DNA of 8,846 nucleotides from Candidatus Saccharimonadota bacterium (GTDB lineage: Bacteria; Patescibacteriota; Saccharimonadia; Saccharimonadales; JAGQNJ01), in contig JAGQNJ010000030.1 of the NCBI GenBank assembly GCA_020428115.1, positions 1 to 8,846 on the forward strand, given 5' to 3'. Below the pieces are notes generated by a model that saw only the letters and a list, made by a program, of their open reading frames with translations, made no database searches and was not told where the DNA came from. The number at the start of each line of letters is the position of its first letter. Positions within the stretch are counted from its first letter, which is position 1. The position numbers were made by a program, and so were the translations under genes. Positions 6,528 to 8,846 of the stretch are shown in pieces.

Positions 6528-8846
6528 CCGTTTTGGCAGACTCGGATACAGCCTTATAAACAAGCTGCTTGCGCTGCACATCAACCTCTATGATATCGCC
6601 TGGTTTGTAGGTCTCATGGAGCAACTGCGTTGCAATATGATCCTCGAGCGTGTCCTGAATGAGACGACGCATCGGGCGAACGCCGTTGTGTGCATCATAT
6701 CCTTCTGCAAGCATGTAGTTTTTTGCCTTCGTCGTTAGTCGTACACTCAGACCGTGTTTCACCAGACGCTCTTTGAGCTCCGCAATCTGAAGATCAAGAA
6801 TATGTAGGATGTTTTTGCGTGTTAACGCACGGAAAACAATTACTTTGTCGACGCGATTAAGTAACTCGGGACGCATAAGATGTTTGAGCTCGTCGTGCAC
6901 CTTATCTTTATTGGCAACATGAAGTGCATCTAGATCCTCGAGATCCTTTTTGTCCTCAGCTTCAAATCCAAGATTTGCTTCCTTTTGTAGCTTCTCGGCG
7001 CCAATGTTGCTGGTCATTATGACGATAGTGTTTGTGAAGTCAACTTTGCGACCCTTGGCGTCAGTTAATGCTCCGTCTTCTAGTATCTGTAGTAGCACAT
7101 TAAATACTTCGGGATGCGCCTTCTCGATCTCATCAAACAGCACCAAACTGTAGGGTTGACGTCGAATTTTGTCTGTTAGCTGTCCTCCCTCATCATAGCC
7201 AATATAGCCAGCAGGCGCACCAACCAACCGTGAAACATTGTGTCGTTCGCCAAACTCAGACATATCAATCTTAATGAGCGCGTCTTCTGACCCAAAGAAT
7301 TCTTGGGCCAATACACGGGCGAGCTCGGTCTTACCAACGCCTGTCGGACCAAGGAAAATAAACGAGCCAATCGGTCGGCGCTCGCTACTTATGCCCGATC
7401 GATTACGCCGAACAGCCTTGGCAACAGCTTCGACGGCTTCGTCCTGTCCAATAATGTGCTTGGCGATGTTCTTTTCGAGATTAATAAGGTATTTGGCCTC
7501 TGATCGAATAACCTTTTGAACTGGCACACCTGTCATGCGCGCCACTGTCTTCGCCACGTCCTCACTGGTCATGGTGAGTTTTTTGGCTTGCTTCTCAGAC
7601 GCCTGAAGTTTCGCAAGCTCATCATGGATTTGGCTGGCACGAGTTTTGTACTGAGCAGCTTTCTCGTAATCTTCATTATCAACGGCATCGTCTATACGAG
7701 TGTTCACGAGCTTGAGTTCCTTTTGTAGTTTGCGCACTTCTGGTGGTGTGCGCCCCTTATCGAGGCGTAGGTGTGCGGCTGTCTCGTCTAGTAAATCAAT
7801 GGCCTTATCAGGCATAAATCGATCCCGAACGTAACGTTTTGCAAGTGTAACGGTGTCGTCAATCACTTCATCAGTGATTGTCACTCCGTGGAATGCCTCG
7901 TAGTGGCTTCGAAGTCCTTTGAGTATCGCCACTGTCTCTGGCAGATTCGTCTCTGGTACGACAATCGGTTGGAATCGGCGTTCAAGCGCAGCGTCCTTTT
8001 CGACGTGCTTGTTATACTCTGTCGTTGTCGTTGCACCAATAACCCGGATCTTGCCACGCGCCAGTGCTGGTTTAAGAATATTGCCTGCGTCCATGGCACC
8101 CTCAGCTGCGCCTGCACCCACAATCAAATGTATCTCGTCGATGAAAATAATCGTGTTTGCATCCTGTTCGAGTTCTTGCATTACTTTTTTAAGACGTTCC
8201 TCGAACTCGCCACGATATTTTGTGCCAGCGATCATTCCGGCAAGATCCAGTGTGACCACACGCTTGTCTATCAAACTGTCAGGTACGTCTTCAGAAATAA
8301 TACGCTGTGCGAGACCTTCTACGATAGCAGTCTTACCAACACCAGGCTCACCAATCAGTACCGGGTTATTTTTAGTTCGGCGATTGAGAATAGTGATAAC
8401 TCTACGGATCTGTGCTTCACGACCAACGACTGGATCCAGCTTGCCTTCACGCGCCTGGGCCGTTAGGTCAGTGCCAAAGAAATCTAGGGCTGTTTTGCGT
8501 GGTTTTTTGGTTCTGCGACGACTCGTAGCACCTGGCTGGTGATCATTTGCATCATATTGTTGTCGATTGAATAATTGTTCGAGTTCGCTGTTGAGCGAGT
8601 CAACATTAATGTCCATATCCTTGAGCAAGACCGTCGCACGAGCGTTTTTCTGGCTCAAAATACTGTACAAAATATGTTCGGTACCACAGTAATCTTGGTT
8701 GAACTCCTGTGCAATGTCATAGGCCATTTTGAGTGTAAGTTTTGCGATTTCGCTTAACCCTTTGCCACCCATATTGAGAACCATGGTTTTAGGAGTTAAG
8801 TTTAGTGCCAGGCGCGCACGATCGAGTGTTATACCCGCACCCTCGA
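6523..8846 (-). CDS. clpC: ATP-dependent Clp protease ATP-binding subunit ClpC, partial (N-terminus beyond right edge)
   Basis: AAA+ unfoldase that threads substrates into ClpP. Numbered from the internal Met at 8784, a Clp_N repeat (about 8-72) contains CGTEHIL. AAA module 1 has Walker A GEPGVGKT (145-152) and Walker B IIFIDE (212-217). A coiled middle domain carries a UVR-like DNEDYEKA (369-376). Module 2 has Walker A GPTGVGKT (479-486) and Walker B LVLFDE (547-552). LGF (605-607) is the likely ClpP-docking loop. The C-terminal D2-small domain ends at V753. The UVR-like middle domain favours ClpC over ClpA or ClpB. The frame stays open for 20 more codons up to the right edge. That peptide (GITLDRARLAL...) looks like the tail of a first Clp_N repeat, and no ribosome site precedes the ATG at 8784, so I extend the CDS to the edge. 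About 60-80 residues are probably missing. It is the first visible gene of the clpC - metallopeptidase-like - radA set. Confidence 0.95.
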   Translation of the reverse strand, partial: EGAGITLDRARLALNLTPKTMVLNMGGKGLSEIAKLTLKMAYDIAQEFNQDYCGTEHILYSILSQKNARATVLLKDMDINVDSLNSELEQLFNRQQYDANDHQPGATSRRRTKKPRKTALDFFGTDLTAQAREGKLDPVVGREAQIRRVITILNRRTKNNPVLIGEPGVGKTAIVEGLAQRIISEDVPDSLIDKRVVTLDLAGMIAGTKYRGEFEERLKKVMQELEQDANTIIFIDEIHLIVGAGAAEGAMDAGNILKPALARGKIRVIGATTTTEYNKHVEKDAALERRFQPIVVPETNLPETVAILKGLRSHYEAFHGVTITDEVIDDTVTLAKRYVRDRFMPDKAIDLLDETAAHLRLDKGRTPPEVRKLQKELKLVNTRIDDAVDNEDYEKAAQYKTRASQIHDELAKLQASEKQAKKLTMTSEDVAKTVARMTGVPVQKVIRSEAKYLINLEKNIAKHIIGQDEAVEAVAKAVRRNRSGISSERRPIGSFIFLGPTGVGKTELARVLAQEFFGSEDALIKIDMSEFGERHNVSRLVGAPAGYIGYDEGGQLTDKIRRQPYSLVLFDEIEKAHPEVFNVLLQILEDGALTDAKGRKVDFTNTIVIMTSNIGAEKLQKEANLGFEAEDKKDLEDLDALHVANKDKVHDELKHLMRPELLNRVDKVIVFRALTRKNILHILDLQIAELKERLVKHGLSVRLTTKAKNYMLAEGYDAHNGVRPMRRLIQDTLEDHIATQLLHETYKPGDIIEVDVQRKQLVYKAVSESAKTV

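Noticed and set aside
7888..8542. Two plus-strand open frames (192 and 207 codons) opposite clpC
   Set aside because: The opposite strand encodes unmistakable AAA+ module 1. The antisense peptides have the Ser/Arg/Ala-rich or Cys/Phe-rich bias expected of shadows and no motif.

Overview
The window is an ordinary-looking chromosomal housekeeping segment at roughly mid-GC, almost fully coding, with five protein genes and no visible mobile elements, CRISPR arrays or structural RNA genes. Short intergenic spaces and the character of the proteins point to a small-genome bacterium of the Patescibacteria (Candidate Phyla Radiation), most likely Candidatus Saccharibacteria. The class A penicillin-binding protein, with its very basic cytoplasmic tail and Ig/Fn3-like C-terminus, and the TVGN version of the TyrRS HIGH motif fit that group as I remember it. 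The assignment is an inference. The standard genetic code appears to be used: tryptophan is TGG and no in-frame TGA is read through.

Layout: (1) 1-988, minus strand, tyrS (tyrosyl-tRNA synthetase), cut by the left edge before its C-terminal S4 domain. (2) 989-1167, a divergent intergenic region with a candidate promoter for each side. (3) 1168-4116, plus strand, a 982-residue bifunctional (class A) penicillin-binding protein with extracellular Ig-like and fibronectin III-like modules. (4) 4141-5484, minus strand, radA, convergent with the penicillin-binding protein gene across only 24 bp and with no recognisable terminator. (5) 5543-6511, minus strand, an unrecognised membrane-anchored protein with an HExxH metallopeptidase motif and a long coiled-coil tail. 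(6) 6523 to the right edge, minus strand, clpC, the AAA+ unfoldase of the ClpCP protease. It remains open through the window edge, so its true start is most likely outside.

The minus-strand order clpC - metallopeptidase-like gene - radA recalls the clpC-radA neighbourhood of Firmicutes stress operons, here with an extra envelope protein inserted. The two downstream genes of this set each have a -10-like hexamer 9-10 nt before the ATG and no Shine-Dalgarno sequence, which suggests leaderless transcripts. Both exported proteins carry cysteines only in close pairs outside the membrane, which suggests disulfide-stabilised envelope proteins. The most interesting locus is the 322-residue HExxH/coiled-coil protein. 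The rest is recognisable core machinery with lineage-specific details.
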